Below, piece by piece: positions 21,798-30,630 of a stretch of 64,000 nt of DNA. Under the pieces are notes generated by a model that was not told the DNA's origin, searched no databases, and was given only the letters and a program-made list of their open reading frames with translations. The translations under genes and the position numbers were made by a program. Where the stretch lies: contig NZ_CP025117.1 of the NCBI RefSeq assembly GCF_002831645.1, positions 2,309,001 through 2,373,000 on the forward strand, read 5' to 3'. Each line of letters opens with the position of its first letter. Position 1 is the stretch's first letter. This DNA is from Olleya sp. Bg11-27. Its GTDB lineage: Bacteria; Bacteroidota; Bacteroidia; Flavobacteriales; Flavobacteriaceae.

Positions 21798-22393
21798 CAC
21801 CAAAAATCATAGGATTAACAGGAGGTATAGGTAGCGGGAAGACAACAGTCGCTAATTTTTTTAAAGACTTGGGCGTGCCTATATATATTGCGGATACAGA
21901 GGCTAAAGCTTTAATGAATCGCTCAAAAGTGATAAAACGAAAATTACTAAAGCTTTTTGGAGATCAAGCTTATATTGATAATAAGCTTAACAGACCATTT
22001 ATAGCGAGTCAAATATTTAGTAATAAAACATTGCTAAAAGAAATGAACGCTATTGTACATCCTAAAGTTGCTAAGCACTTTGCCAACTGGGTGGAGAAGC
22101 AAAAATCAGCTTATGTTATTAGCGAAGCTGCAATTATTTTTGAAAATGGAAGCTACAAAAAATATGATTACATTATTACAGTAGTAGCTCCAGAACAGGT
22201 TAGACTTAACCGTGTTTTGAAACGTGATGATTCGTCTAAAGATAAAGTGCAAGCTATAATTAATAACCAATGGACAGATAAACAAAAAACGGAGCTTTCT
22301 AATTTTGTGATTACAAATACTGACTTAGAAGATACAAAGCTTCAAGTAGGAAAAATCCATAAACTACTCTTAAAAATTGCTGCAAATCATTAA
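21794..22393 (+). CDS. coaE: Dephospho-CoA kinase CoaE
   Basis: Phosphorylates dephospho-CoA at the 3' hydroxyl, the last step in coenzyme A synthesis. The 199-residue protein begins IIGLTGGIGSGKTTV, which includes the P-loop, followed by DTEAKALM, the RPFIASQIF region, and the VVAPEQVRLNRVLKRD lid. Length is normal. The start overlaps the YbbR gene (ATGA). Confidence 0.95.
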   Translation: MTPKIIGLTGGIGSGKTTVANFFKDLGVPIYIADTEAKALMNRSKVIKRKLLKLFGDQAYIDNKLNRPFIASQIFSNKTLLKEMNAIVHPKVAKHFANWVEKQKSAYVISEAAIIFENGSYKKYDYIITVVAPEQVRLNRVLKRDDSSKDKVQAIINNQWTDKQKTELSNFVITNTDLEDTKLQVGKIHKLLLKIAANH

Positions 22394-22451
22394 AATTTAA
22401 CGTTTTTGTTAATGTAAGGTTAAATGGGGGGAATGCTAAATGTTAAAATAT

Positions 22452-22459
22452 TAATTTTG
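22452..22459 (+). promoter_or_regulatory. -7 box abutting the histidine kinase start
   Basis: TAATTTTG fits TAnnTTTG and ends 4 bases before the GTG at 22464. Either the mRNA is leaderless, or translation begins at the ATG at 22500 with a leader of about 35 bases. Confidence 0.35.
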
Positions 22460-22463
22460 GCTA

Positions 22464-24035
22464 GTGAATAAGAGAATCTTTCTAGTCTTAGTAGTTTTAA
22501 TGAGTTGTTCCTTAATAGGAATAATCTTAGTTCAGGCGTATTATATTAATAATTCACTTGAAAATGCTGAAAAGCAATTTAACTTTAATGTTAAAAAAGC
22601 ATTGAGTTATGTTTCTAAAACTATTGAAAATGAAGAACGTTCAGATCACTATTATAAAATTTCAAAATTAATTAAAGAAGGTGAGACAAAGCCTGACTCT
22701 AATGCTATTTTGAATTTTTACATTAAACAAGATAATCCTAATAGTAATCAATCTATAATTTATAGGAATGGGATACTTGAAGAAAATTTTAAAGTATCAT
22801 CATCGCTCTTTGACATAGGTTTAGATAGCTTAAACGTAAAACGAATTTTAAGCGAACGAGAAACAAAAATTATAGAGAATAGCACATTAGATGGAACACA
22901 AAATCTGACGTCAATGTTGTCCGAGATTGGAGTAACAAGTGTTAACGAGTTTTTTCTAGAGACATCATATTTAGATTATGCTTTTAGAAAACCGATACAC
23001 AAAAGGGTCAATACTAATCAAATTGAAAGATTATTAGCTTTAAAATTAATAGAAGACGATATTAATATTGATTATGAGTTTGGTATTTATAGTAACGGTT
23101 TAGCAACAAAAGTTAAAACTGAAAATTTCCAACTCGCAGATAATGAATCGTCCACGTTTAGTGTACCCTTTTTTTATAATGAAAACGATACTAGTAATTA
23201 TAGACTTCTAGTAAATTTTCCAGAACGCAAAAAATTTATTTTATCATCCGTTTTAACAATGCTTATTTTGTCTATTGTTTTTACATTAATTATAATCATT
23301 GCCTATTCTAGTGCTTTGTATCAATTAATCAGACAAAGGCAGATTTCAGAAATAAAAACAGATTTTATTAATAACATGACGCACGAATTCAAAACGCCAA
23401 TTGCAACAATTAATTTGGCATTAGATTCTATTAGAAACCCTAAAATAATAGATGATAAGGAGAAGGTCTTGCGCTATTTGGGAATGATAAAAGAAGAAAA
23501 TAAAAGGATGCATGCGCAAGTAGAGAATGTATTAAGAATATCTAAACTTGAAAAAAACGAACTAAATATTAGTAAGGAACCACTAGAGTTAAACGACTTA
23601 GTAGAAGACGCTATAACACATGTGGAATTAATTGTAGAAGATAGAGGTGGTAGTATTGAAACACACCTTAATGCAGAAAAGTCTTCTGTCCTTGTTAATG
23701 ATACACATTTTACTAATGTTTTAGTCAATATTTTGGACAATGCGATTAAGTATTCTCCAGAAGCTCCAAAAATAATTGTTACTACAGAGTTAGCAGGTAA
23801 TAATATATTGGTACATATTAAAGACCACGGAAGTGGAATGAGTAAAGTCGCTCAAAAGCGCGTGTTTGAAAAGTTTTATAGAGAACATACAGGAAATATA
23901 CATAACGTTAAAGGTCATGGTTTAGGCTTGGCTTACGTAAAAAGAATAGTAGAGGATCATCATGGTCATATCTCAGTAGAAAGTGAAAAAGAAAAAGGAA
24001 GTACTTTTACAGTAAGGCTTCCGTTAATCTCGTAA
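22464..24035 (+). CDS. Sensor histidine kinase (RprX-like)
   Basis: A 523-residue membrane kinase. The first membrane segment (about residues 5-27) and the second (about 259-285) bracket an extracytoplasmic sensor region. The phospho-accepting histidine is H307 in NNMTHEFKTPIATI. N box VNILDNAIKYSPEA, G1 DHGSGM and G2 GHGLGLAYVKRI complete the HATPase. No HAMP domain is obvious. I kept the GTG start because it preserves a full first membrane helix; ATG at 22500 would shorten it. It pairs with the response regulator 4 bases downstream. Layout resembles Bacteroides RprX; the signal is unknown. Confidence 0.92.
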   Translation: MNKRIFLVLVVLMSCSLIGIILVQAYYINNSLENAEKQFNFNVKKALSYVSKTIENEERSDHYYKISKLIKEGETKPDSNAILNFYIKQDNPNSNQSIIYRNGILEENFKVSSSLFDIGLDSLNVKRILSERETKIIENSTLDGTQNLTSMLSEIGVTSVNEFFLETSYLDYAFRKPIHKRVNTNQIERLLALKLIEDDINIDYEFGIYSNGLATKVKTENFQLADNESSTFSVPFFYNENDTSNYRLLVNFPERKKFILSSVLTMLILSIVFTLIIIIAYSSALYQLIRQRQISEIKTDFINNMTHEFKTPIATINLALDSIRNPKIIDDKEKVLRYLGMIKEENKRMHAQVENVLRISKLEKNELNISKEPLELNDLVEDAITHVELIVEDRGGSIETHLNAEKSSVLVNDTHFTNVLVNILDNAIKYSPEAPKIIVTTELAGNNILVHIKDHGSGMSKVAQKRVFEKFYREHTGNIHNVKGHGLGLAYVKRIVEDHHGHISVESEKEKGSTFTVRLPLIS

Positions 24036-24039
24036 TATT

Positions 24040-24750
24040 ATGGAAGAACAATTAAAAAGAATATTATTAGTCGAAGACGATCCAAATTTTGGAACCGTTT
24101 TAAAAGATTATTTAGCAATGAACGATTACGAAGTAACACACGCCAAAAATGGTATGGAAGGCTTCGAAAAGTTTAAACGAGGTGATTTTGACCTATGTAT
24201 TTTAGATGTCATGATGCCTTACAAAGATGGGTTTACCTTAGCTAAAGAAATTAGGGAGAAAAACACTGACGTACCAATCGTATTTTTAACAGCAAAAGCC
24301 ATGAAAGAAGATGTGCTTAAAGGTTATAAAGTTGGAGCTGATGATTATCTTAATAAGCCATTTGATAGTGAAGTCCTATTAATGAAGATTAAAGCAATCA
24401 TGCAGCGTAAAGCTAATGATACGGTTGCTGATAGTAAACAATTTGAATTTAAGATTGGAGGTTTTGATTTAAATTCTAAGCTTAGATTTTTAACATATAA
24501 TGGTGGGGATCAAGTTAAATTGTCTCCAAAAGAAAATGAATTGCTACGTATGTTAGCTTTACATGAAAACGATTTAATGCCTCGTGAATTAGCGTTAACA
24601 AAAATATGGAGAGATGATAATTATTTCACCTCAAGAAGTATGGATGTTTATATTGCTAAACTTAGAAAGTATTTGAAACTAGATCCAACGGTTGAAATTT
24701 TAAATATTCATGGAGAAGGCTTTAGATTAGTAGTTAATCAGAATTCGTAA
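24040..24750 (+). CDS. OmpR-family response regulator (RprY-like)
   Basis: A 236-residue two-domain regulator. The receiver domain has acidic residues in LVEDDPN, the phosphorylation site D56 in CILDVMMP, the switch T in VFLTAKA and K in LNKPFD. The C-terminal winged-helix domain (about 130-232) includes LSPKENELLRML and SRSMDVYIAKLRKYL. It is translated 4 bases after its partner kinase. Target genes cannot be read from sequence. Confidence 0.95.
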   Translation: MEEQLKRILLVEDDPNFGTVLKDYLAMNDYEVTHAKNGMEGFEKFKRGDFDLCILDVMMPYKDGFTLAKEIREKNTDVPIVFLTAKAMKEDVLKGYKVGADDYLNKPFDSEVLLMKIKAIMQRKANDTVADSKQFEFKIGGFDLNSKLRFLTYNGGDQVKLSPKENELLRMLALHENDLMPRELALTKIWRDDNYFTSRSMDVYIAKLRKYLKLDPTVEILNIHGEGFRLVVNQNS

Positions 24751-24762
24751 CAAAGTTTTTCT

Positions 24763-24797
24763 ATAAAAAAAATCCAGCATTATGCTGGATTTTTTTT
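24763..24797. terminator. Bidirectional rho-independent terminator
   Basis: AAAATCCAGCATtATGCTGGATTTT is a near-perfect palindrome flanked by A and T runs, so it can stop both the plus-strand response-regulator transcript and the minus-strand miaA transcript. It overlaps the last codons of miaA. Confidence 0.92.
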
Positions 24798-25709
24798 GTT
24801 TAATATCGTTTCAATTTTAGAAGTAATAGTGGCGATAGGCGTGAGGTAATCAAACCAAATTGTATTTGGATCTCTTCTAAACCAGGTTAATTGTCGTTTT
24901 GCAAATCGTCTAGAATTTTTTTGTATTTCAGAAATTGCAAAATCTAAGGTCCAAGTGTTATCTAGGTAATTGAAAATCTCTTTATAGCCAACGGTATTCA
25001 GGCTGTTTAAATCTTTAAAAGGGAGTAAAGTTGTAACTTCATTAATTAAACCATGGTCTACCATAGTTTCGACACGTTTATTAATTCTTTCGTAAATAAT
25101 GTCACGATCGGCGTCTAAGCCGATGGTTATCGTTTTAAAAGGTCTTTTGTTTTTGTCTTTATTTAAAAAGGAAGAGTAAGGTTGTCCGCTACCAATACAA
25201 ATTTCCAACGCACGGATCACACGTTGTGGATTATCAATCTTTATCGTATTATAGGACACTTCATCAAGTAATTTCAGCTTAAGCTGAAGCGCTTCAAGTC
25301 CATCTGTATCTAAGGCTGTATTTAGTTGTGTTCTTATAGATTTGTCTACTTCTGGAAAATAGTCTAAACCCTTAGTTACAGCATCTACGTATAATCCAGA
25401 GCCACCAACCATAATAACCACGTCATTGGTTTTGTGTAAGGTTTGAAGACAGGTGATTGCTTCTTTTTCAAAGGTCCCCACATTGTAATCTTCAGTAATA
25501 GATTTGTTGTGTATAAAATGATGTTTGGCTGCAGCTAGTTCTTCTGGTGTAGGAGCAGCAGTACCAATACTCATTTCTTTAAAAAACTGCCTAGAATCGG
25601 CAGATATGATTTCTGTATTAAAGTAGTTGGCTAACTTAATGCTCAGTGCCGTTTTTCCAATAGCAGTTGGTCCAATAATAGATATTAGATATTTGTTAGT
25701 GTGTTTCAC
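24780..25709 (-). CDS. miaA: tRNA dimethylallyltransferase MiaA
   Basis: Transfers a dimethylallyl group to A37 of tRNAs that read codons starting with U. The 309-residue protein has the P-loop GPTAIGKTALS at about residues 13-23, the SADSRQFFKEMSIGTA segment, GGSGLYVDAV, and the conserved QRVIRALEI and FAKRQLTWFRR regions. Length is typical. Its 3' end runs into the shared terminator. Confidence 0.95.
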   Translation of the reverse strand: MKHTNKYLISIIGPTAIGKTALSIKLANYFNTEIISADSRQFFKEMSIGTAAPTPEELAAAKHHFIHNKSITEDYNVGTFEKEAITCLQTLHKTNDVVIMVGGSGLYVDAVTKGLDYFPEVDKSIRTQLNTALDTDGLEALQLKLKLLDEVSYNTIKIDNPQRVIRALEICIGSGQPYSSFLNKDKNKRPFKTITIGLDADRDIIYERINKRVETMVDHGLINEVTTLLPFKDLNSLNTVGYKEIFNYLDNTWTLDFAISEIQKNSRRFAKRQLTWFRRDPNTIWFDYLTPIATITSKIETILNKKNPA

Positions 25710-25732
25710 TTTAAAAGATCTTTAATAGAATA

Positions 25733-26593
25733 TTAATATAGATTGTTTCCGCAGACTTTACAGAACCTAGCATCGTCATCATGGTATTCTTCATGACAAT
25801 TAGAACAACGTTGGGTATTTAAATTTAGCTTTTTCTGTGGTATTCCAGTTTTTTCATCGTCAGATTTTTTCATGCTTCTCGAATACTCAGCAGATACAAT
25901 ACCTGTTGGTACAGCTATAATTCCGTACCCTAAAATCATTATTATTGTGGTAATAAATTGTCCTAATGCGGTTTGTGGCGCAATATCTCCAAATCCAACG
26001 GTGGTTAAGGTTACAATACACCAATAGACACTTTTAGGGATGTTTGTAAAGCCATTGTCTTCTCCTTCTACAAGGTACATGATGGTTCCAAAAATAACAG
26101 AAGATATTAATACTGCGAATAAGAACACAAATATTTTGACACGACTAGCAATAATAGAATCCTTTAATTGGTTAGAGGCTCCTAAGTATCTTGCTAATTT
26201 TAAAATCCTAAAGACTCTTAATAGTCGTAAAGCTCTTAATGTTACCAGTGCATGAGAACCAGCAAAAACAAAAGAAATATACATGGGTATGGTTGATAGT
26301 AAATCTAAAATACCATAGAAGCTAAAAATATATTTGAAAGGTTTTCTTACAGTAATAATGCGTAAAATATATTCGATACTAAAAAACACTGTAATAATCC
26401 ACTCACCAACATATAAGGCTTTGTGGTATTTAGCATCAATATGATTGACGCTTTCTAACATGACTAATAAGATACTAGCTAAAATTAAAATAAGTAACAC
26501 AACATCAAAAAATTTACCGGCAGGTGTGTCTGCCTCATAAATAATTTCATGAAGCTTGTCTTTCCAACCTTTATTTTGTTTTGCTGTACTCAT
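25733..26593 (-). CDS. Voltage-gated-type potassium channel with C-terminal zinc ribbon
   Basis: A 286-residue ion transporter with six membrane segments. S4 carries regularly spaced basic residues (LRALRLLRVFRILKLARYL), and the pore selectivity motif is TVGFGD (GFGD at residues 200-203), pointing to K+ selectivity. The cytoplasmic C-terminus ends in a double CxxC zinc ribbon, CSNCHEEY then FCKVCGNN. The zinc ribbon is unusual and may act in regulation or assembly; that is inference. Confidence 0.92.
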   Translation of the reverse strand: MSTAKQNKGWKDKLHEIIYEADTPAGKFFDVVLLILILASILLVMLESVNHIDAKYHKALYVGEWIITVFFSIEYILRIITVRKPFKYIFSFYGILDLLSTIPMYISFVFAGSHALVTLRALRLLRVFRILKLARYLGASNQLKDSIIASRVKIFVFLFAVLISSVIFGTIMYLVEGEDNGFTNIPKSVYWCIVTLTTVGFGDIAPQTALGQFITTIIMILGYGIIAVPTGIVSAEYSRSMKKSDDEKTGIPQKKLNLNTQRCSNCHEEYHDDDARFCKVCGNNLY

Positions 26594-26624
26594 GTGGTAA
26601 AAATACTATAAAAAAGAGAATTAA

Positions 26625-27995
26625 TTAATTAGTGTCTAACTCAATAGTCTTTATGCGTTTATTCTTCCTTAAATAGCTCTGTATAATATGTTGTTGATCT
26701 CTATTATTCTCCATAGGAGTAATGATAGATTCTAAAATTTTGGGAGTGGTGATTTGATAATTTAAATTATAAAACCCTAAGCCTTTAAATACGCCGTTTT
26801 GTATTAAAATAGCACTGCGCTCATCAACCTCACGTCCTTTGTCTACAATAACCATGTTTTTGTTTTTGTAGTTGTACTTATCTAGTAGTTGTTGCACACG
26901 TGCATTGTAACTTTCAGGCGTTTCTTTTTGGATACAAGCCCCTTCACATTTTTTTACTTCGTATTGGAAGCAGCAGGTTTTAGTTTTATATAAACCACTC
27001 AATTTTTGACACAATTCAAATTGCTCGACCATTTTCTCCAAAAAATGTTTACCACTTTGTCTAGTACTAAAAGTTGTGATATGTGGTTTTCTCCCATCTG
27101 CTTTATCGATCGTCAGGTTTATGTAACCATTCTCATCTTTAAAACTGTACAAGGCGTGTGTAAATATACTGCGACGTAATGCTCTATTCAATATAGGTTT
27201 ATTACGTTTAATTTCTTCACTTTCTTTTAAAAGAGCAACTAACTCACTTCCTGTAGCTTCATAAGTAACGGTAACCACTTGCGTCTGTATTTTTTTAGAT
27301 TTAGTGGTTGTGCCCGTAAAATGTTGGTTAACTCTATTTTTTATGTTTTTACTTTTTCCAATATAAATAATCTCACCATCTGCTTTGTGCATATAATATA
27401 CCCCTGTTTTAGAAGGTAAATTATCGATAATATCTATTAATCTCGGCTCCATTTGAAATTTTGGTTCTTTCCTAATGGATTCTTTAATAATAGTTTTATT
27501 GGTGTCTTTACTTAATAATAACTTGAATAGTTTTACAGTAGCTAAGGCATCTCCCGAGGCACGGTGCCTGTCCGTAACAGGGATCCCCAATGACCTAACT
27601 AGCTTACCTAAACTATAACTTGGTAAGTCGGGAATTAAGTCCTTTGATAACTCTACAGTACATAATGTCTCACGTTCAAACGGAAAGCCAAGACGTTTAA
27701 ATTCTGTTTTTAATATGCGGTAATCAAATTGAGCATTATGGGCAACCAAAATAGTGCCTTCTGTAATTTCTACAATACGCTTGGCTACCTCATAAAATTT
27801 AGGAGCATTGCGTAACATTTTGCTGTTTATTCCGGTAAGATTAACTACAAAGGGTTGAATCTCACGTTCTGGATTGACTAAGCTAATAAATTGGTCTACA
27901 ACTTCATGGCCATCATACCTGTATATAGCTATTTCGGTTATTCCTTCTTCGTTAAACTTACCTCCAGTGGTTTCTATGTCGACTATTGTGTACAA
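26625..27995 (-). CDS. DnaQ-like exonuclease fused to a GIY-YIG (UvrC-like) nuclease domain
   Basis: A 456-residue fusion. Residues 1-165 are a DEDDh 3'-5' exonuclease like the Pol III epsilon subunit (IVDIETTG with D5 and E7; LVAHNAQFDYRIL; HRASGDALAT). Residues of about 190-280 form a GIY-YIG endonuclease domain (GVYYMHKADGEIIYIGKSKN). The rest includes a cysteine cluster (KTCCFQ, CEGAC) like the Cho/UvrC linker. Related fusions are known across bacteria and are thought to act in DNA repair incision. It is in the same-strand run with the K+ channel and miaA. Confidence 0.92.
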   Translation of the reverse strand: MYTIVDIETTGGKFNEEGITEIAIYRYDGHEVVDQFISLVNPEREIQPFVVNLTGINSKMLRNAPKFYEVAKRIVEITEGTILVAHNAQFDYRILKTEFKRLGFPFERETLCTVELSKDLIPDLPSYSLGKLVRSLGIPVTDRHRASGDALATVKLFKLLLSKDTNKTIIKESIRKEPKFQMEPRLIDIIDNLPSKTGVYYMHKADGEIIYIGKSKNIKNRVNQHFTGTTTKSKKIQTQVVTVTYEATGSELVALLKESEEIKRNKPILNRALRRSIFTHALYSFKDENGYINLTIDKADGRKPHITTFSTRQSGKHFLEKMVEQFELCQKLSGLYKTKTCCFQYEVKKCEGACIQKETPESYNARVQQLLDKYNYKNKNMVIVDKGREVDERSAILIQNGVFKGLGFYNLNYQITTPKILESIITPMENNRDQQHIIQSYLRKNKRIKTIELDTN

Positions 27996-28021
27996 TACAG
28001 TTAAAAGTGAAAAATTAAAAA

Positions 28022-28384
28022 TTAATAGTTGTTTGATTTTGATTTCATAGTATTTATTGTAGTTACTAACATTTTAATTAGTTCCTTTTTTTGAGAAGTT
28101 AAACTCAAAAATAAGTCGTGTTTTAAGTATAAAGAATCATGAAGTAAAGCAATCCAATAGTCTGTTTCATTAGCTTCTTTAAGAGCAATGCTCATTTTAC
28201 TAATAAAATCTTTATTAGATTGAGCAAACTCGGCTTCTCTTTTATTGGCACCAACAGAAGTTCCACTTCTTAGAAGTTGTCTAGATAGTGTATATTCCTT
28301 ATCATTTTTCACAATCAATTGGTAAGACTTAATAATTTGCAGGGCAAAATTGTAACTTTTAATCTTTAAAATTGATTCTTTCAT
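28022..28384 (-). CDS. Four-helix-bundle protein (23S rRNA IVS-type)
   Basis: A 120-residue helical protein of the four-helix-bundle family often annotated as 23S rRNA intervening sequence protein. The segment LRSGTSVGANKREAEFAQS is the family hallmark. In this genome it is a stand-alone chromosomal gene, not inside an rRNA. The molecular role of the family is unresolved. It lies between the exonuclease fusion and the YggS-type gene on the same strand. Confidence 0.9.
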   Translation of the reverse strand: MKESILKIKSYNFALQIIKSYQLIVKNDKEYTLSRQLLRSGTSVGANKREAEFAQSNKDFISKMSIALKEANETDYWIALLHDSLYLKHDLFLSLTSQKKELIKMLVTTINTMKSKSNNY

Positions 28385-28421
28385 TATTTAATTAAAACTT
28401 TTAGTTATTACTTTTTAACTA

Positions 28422-29075
28422 TTAGTTACGTTTTCCAAAGATACTACTTCCAACGCGAACCATTGTGCTACCGTAGTCAATTGCTAATTGGTAATCTCCG
28501 CTCATACCCATAGATATGGTTTTTAAATCTAAATGTACTGTTTTAAGTGAATCAAATGTTGTTTTTAGTACACCAAATTCTTGTTTAATTTGATCTTGGT
28601 CTTCTGTAAAAGTGGCCATTCCCATAACACCAATGACGCTAACGTTTTTTAAAGCTGAAAACGCTTCAGATTGGAGTAACGTTGAAGCATCATCTGGTGA
28701 CATTCCAAATTTAGAATCTTCCGAAGCTATTTTAATTTGAAGTAAACAATCGATAATTCTATCGTGCTTTTTGGCTTGTTTATTAATTTCTTTTAATAAT
28801 TTGAAACTTTCCACACCATGTATTAAGTCGACAAACTCAGCCATATATTTGACTTTGTTGGTTTGTACGTGGCCAATCATGTGCCATTTAATATCTTTTG
28901 GCATTTCTAGGTGTTTGTCTGCCATTTCTTGGATTTTATTTTCTCCAAAAATGCGTTGACCAGTCTCATAAGCTTCCATTAAATCACTAACCGGTTTTGT
29001 TTTAGAAACAGCTACTAGTGTGACGTGATCAGGAAGGGATTGTTTTATTGTATTAAGGTTTTGTTTGATTGACAT
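28422..29075 (-). CDS. YggS/PROSC family pyridoxal-phosphate homeostasis protein
   Basis: A 217-residue PLP-binding protein with an alanine-racemase-like barrel. The PLP lysine is K25 in VAVSKTKP, followed by FGENKIQE, WHMIGHVQTNK and the SMGMSGDYQLAI phosphate-binding region near the C-terminus. The family keeps vitamin B6 levels balanced and shows no known catalysis. Length is normal. Confidence 0.95.
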   Translation of the reverse strand: MSIKQNLNTIKQSLPDHVTLVAVSKTKPVSDLMEAYETGQRIFGENKIQEMADKHLEMPKDIKWHMIGHVQTNKVKYMAEFVDLIHGVESFKLLKEINKQAKKHDRIIDCLLQIKIASEDSKFGMSPDDASTLLQSEAFSALKNVSVIGVMGMATFTEDQDQIKQEFGVLKTTFDSLKTVHLDLKTISMGMSGDYQLAIDYGSTMVRVGSSIFGKRN

Positions 29076-29100
29076 GTGCTTTTTTTAAATTCTCTTCTTC

Positions 29101-29124
29101 TTATTATTATTATTATTATTATTA
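29101..29124. repeat. TTA trinucleotide microsatellite
   Basis: Eight tandem TTA units lie upstream of the YggS-type gene, between it and the DUF1015 gene. Length change by slippage could alter promoter spacing, but no promoter box was identified here. Confidence 0.85.
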
Positions 29125-29275
29125 TGAGAATATAGTATTGTTTTTAGATTAGAGATTCTTCGCTTTGCTCTGAATGACATAGTAAGATACAAAATGGAAT
29201 ATAAATTATCTCTTACATTTTTTATCTTTCCTCTTTATGCCTTATCCCTTATCTCTTTTTTGCTACTGTCTTATT

Positions 29276-30514
29276 TTAAAACTCATAAATAGTAACGCCA
29301 CTTCTAATCTTAGGTTCTATGTATGTACTTTTTGGAGGCATTGTTAATCCGTCGTCAGCAATTTGCTTCATTTGGTTTATGGTGGCAGGAACCATGCCAA
29401 AACCTACGATAAACTCCTTACTATCTACTTTACTTTTAAGGGTTACAATGTCTTTTTTTCCGCTAATGTAATGTATGCGAGTATCGTTACGTAAGTCCGT
29501 AATTCCTAAAATAGGTTCTAGAATTGTTTTAAAAAGGACTTGCGCATCTAATTCGTCTAAAGACGTACCAAACGTATATTCCGTTTTTCTAAGGTATAAC
29601 GAGTAAAATTCGCCATCCAAATACATACTAAAATGATGTGATTTTGAGGGTTGATATGGCGTTAATCCTCTGTTTTCAATACGATATACAGTATCTAATT
29701 GTATTAAAAACTCTTCTTTAGTTAATCCGTTTAAATCTTGTACTAATCGGTTAAACTCGTGTATGCGTAATTCCGATTCGGCAATCAAATAACTCATAAA
29801 AAAGTTATAGCTTTCTTCTCCTGTATGTTTTTTGTTTTCGTTTTTTAAATCTTCACAAAGTAATTGAGAAGAGGCTGAGCGATGATGTCCATCTGCGATA
29901 TATAGCGTTGGCATGTTACTAAATGTCGCTGTGATTGTATCTATGTCTGATGGCTCTTCAATTAGCCATAAATAATGCGTGTCTCTGTACGTGGTTGTAA
30001 ACTCAAACTCAGCACGTTCTTTTTGTTTTTCGGCTATAATTTTAGAAATAGCATCATTATCAGGGTAGGTTAATAACACAGGTTCTGCATTAAAACCTAC
30101 TGTTTTTAGATAGTCTTTAAACACTGTTTCGCGAGAAGCGATAGTATCTTCATGTTTTTTAATAATGTTATTGGTATAATCTTCCACACTTGCTGCTGCA
30201 ACAATACCATTAAAGACTTGAAAGTCTCTGTCTACTATTTTATAAATATAAAAACAAGGTTTTTGGTCTTGCATAAAAACAGCATCTTCTTTAAATTCTG
30301 AATAGCGGTTTTTTACTAATTTATAGCGAGCCTCTCCAGAGATTTCTTTAGCGTATTTGTATCCTGGATTTACAATATGTAAAAACGAAAAGGGATTATG
30401 ATCCAAACGCGCTTCTCTTTCTGCTTGCGTATAGCTTTGATAAGAACGTGACGCGACCAAGCTAACTTTGTCTCTAGTTGGTCTAACTGCTTTAAAAGGG
30501 AGTATTTTAGTCAT
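29276..30514 (-). CDS. DUF1015 family protein
   Basis: A 412-residue soluble protein of the DUF1015 family: it begins with the N-terminal PFKAVRPTRDKV segment and contains YIADGHHRSASSQLL, a conserved motif that looks like an active site. The family is close to SerK-type ADP-dependent serine kinases, so a kinase role is possible but not shown. It sits in the minus-strand run between the YggS-type gene and the hydroxyacyl-CoA dehydrogenase. Confidence 0.9.
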   Translation of the reverse strand: MTKILPFKAVRPTRDKVSLVASRSYQSYTQAEREARLDHNPFSFLHIVNPGYKYAKEISGEARYKLVKNRYSEFKEDAVFMQDQKPCFYIYKIVDRDFQVFNGIVAAASVEDYTNNIIKKHEDTIASRETVFKDYLKTVGFNAEPVLLTYPDNDAISKIIAEKQKERAEFEFTTTYRDTHYLWLIEEPSDIDTITATFSNMPTLYIADGHHRSASSQLLCEDLKNENKKHTGEESYNFFMSYLIAESELRIHEFNRLVQDLNGLTKEEFLIQLDTVYRIENRGLTPYQPSKSHHFSMYLDGEFYSLYLRKTEYTFGTSLDELDAQVLFKTILEPILGITDLRNDTRIHYISGKKDIVTLKSKVDSKEFIVGFGMVPATINQMKQIADDGLTMPPKSTYIEPKIRSGVTIYEF

Positions 30515-30569
30515 GTTTTTGAGAATAAGAAGTCTTTTTAGGCAAAAGGCAAAAGAAGAAAGTACTAAT

Positions 30570-30625
30570 AAAAAAAGGCATAAGTTATTAGTGCTATTTA
30601 CACGACTAACTTATGCCTTTTTACT
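30570..30625 (-). terminator. Terminator after the hydroxyacyl-CoA dehydrogenase
   Basis: The long stem GGCATAAGTTAnTnG pairs with its complement across a loop of about 16 bases, with A and T runs on both sides. It lies just downstream of the minus-strand stop at 30631 and could work in both directions. Confidence 0.75.
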
Positions 30626-30630
30626 TTTAA

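Noticed and set aside
28022-28384. rRNA intervening sequence context for the four-helix protein
   Set aside because: No rRNA sequence surrounds it; it is a normal chromosomal gene.
29101-29124. Phase-variable switch from the TTA tract
   Set aside because: No promoter box or reading frame is placed so that a change in repeat number would obviously switch a gene.
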